Positions 5,034-5,314 of a stretch of 5,314 nt of DNA are shown one piece after another (positions within the stretch are counted from its first letter, which is position 1; each line of letters starts with the position of its first letter). Under the pieces are notes generated by a model. That model saw only the letters and a program-made list of their open reading frames with translations. It was not told the origin of the DNA and made no database searches. The stretch covers positions 1 through 5,314 of the forward strand of contig DAOUXE010000113.1 in assembly GCA_030666765.1 (NCBI GenBank), in the 5' to 3' direction. The translations under genes were made by a program, and so were the position numbers. Source of the DNA: Methanosarcinales archaeon (GTDB lineage: Archaea; Halobacteriota; Methanosarcinia; Methanosarcinales; Methanogasteraceae).

Positions 5034-5314
5034 TTACCTATTTTTACTGTTTTCAAGAGTGTGATATACACCTGCCCAATATACGGCGCGCGGAAACACG
5101 CGACATCATCTATCCACTCCTCGCGTATGGGCTCGGTGCAGAGACCATATTGATCGATGACATAGTTATTGTCGCCTTTCGTGATATATCTTGCATGTGG
5201 CGCAATCGGACCACCTTCCCACGTCGGCTCGCCTGCCCCCACATAGTACATTGCGCGGTGGATGATTGGAGTTACATCGGTGCGCCCGTACTTCCGGTAT
5301 AATATCACGTTACC
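5012..5314 (-). CDS. Archaeal type I signal peptidase (S26B), C-terminal part; 5' end outside window
   Basis: Membrane-bound enzyme that removes signal peptides on the outer face of the cytoplasmic membrane. The visible 100 codons run into the right edge without a start; an internal GTG at 5308 is not the real start. The segment opens with VILYRKYGR and continues with PIIHRAMYY, whose His (visible residue 19) matches the catalytic His, and YITKGDNN, whose Asp (48) with a second Asp six residues later (54) matches the conserved aspartates of archaeal enzymes. The catalytic Ser and N-terminal membrane anchor would lie beyond the window. The conserved EEWI--VA-FR-PYIG segment is near residues 65-80. 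The last residues, KIGNYSDSFI, look unlike the family and come from DNA antisense to the transposase fragment, so the C-terminus was probably altered by the insertion. It may be functional or decaying. Confidence 0.75.
   Translation of the reverse strand, partial: GNVILYRKYGRTDVTPIIHRAMYYVGAGEPTWEGGPIAPHARYITKGDNNYVIDQYGLCTEPIREEWIDDVACFRAPYIGQVYITLLKTVKIGNYSDSFI

Noticed and set aside
4806..5314. Complete insertion sequence with both ends
   Set aside because: Only a left-end-like sequence is seen; no reverse complement of TAGTGTCATGTCAACC was found in the rest of the window, and the transposase has no catalytic part.

Overview
The window is archaeal. It holds a compact run of ribosomal-protein genes in the order of the archaeal spc-type cluster: uL24, eS4, uL5, uS14, uS8, uL6, eL32, eL19. 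These are followed directly by rpoD (archaeal RNA polymerase subunit D) and a tRNA-Leu(GAG). The proteins eS4, eL32 and eL19, the zinc-ribbon form of uS14, the GGTGAT-type Shine-Dalgarno sequences and an RpoD with ferredoxin-like iron-sulfur motifs all point to a euryarchaeon. I infer the methanogen / anaerobic methane oxidiser side of the tree (Methanomicrobia, Syntrophoarchaeia or Methanophagales-like), but cannot fix the species.

Layout: positions 1-122 are a leader with one clear stem-loop and no recognisable rpl14 end. Positions 123-4512 are nine tightly packed plus-strand genes, with gaps of 0-15 bases or overlaps of 4-8 bases, so they form one transcription unit with translational coupling. 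The tRNA-Leu lies at 4523-4607, only 10 bases after rpoD, and is followed by a short T-run. Positions 4608-4805 have no gene but contain three consecutive inverted repeats. Positions 4806 to about 5033 look like the left end of an IS630-family insertion sequence cut off after about 50 codons. From 5012 to the right edge, on the minus strand, is the C-terminal part of an archaeal type I signal peptidase (S26B) whose gene begins beyond the window.

The genes work together in making the ribosome and RNA polymerase: seven of the eight r-proteins here are usual members of the L24-to-L19e block and RpoD is the alpha-like assembly platform of RNA polymerase. The most notable point is architectural. 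eL19 is usually followed by uL18, uS5, uL30, uL15 and secY, and rpoD is usually preceded by uS13, uS4 and uS11 and followed by tRNA-Leu and eL18. Here the two clusters are joined at an ATGA overlap with the intervening genes absent, and past the tRNA the expected eL18 is replaced by mobile-element debris and a signal peptidase gene. I see no defence system, CRISPR array or other clearly new system; the rearrangement, the structured spacer and the IS remnant are the points worth following.
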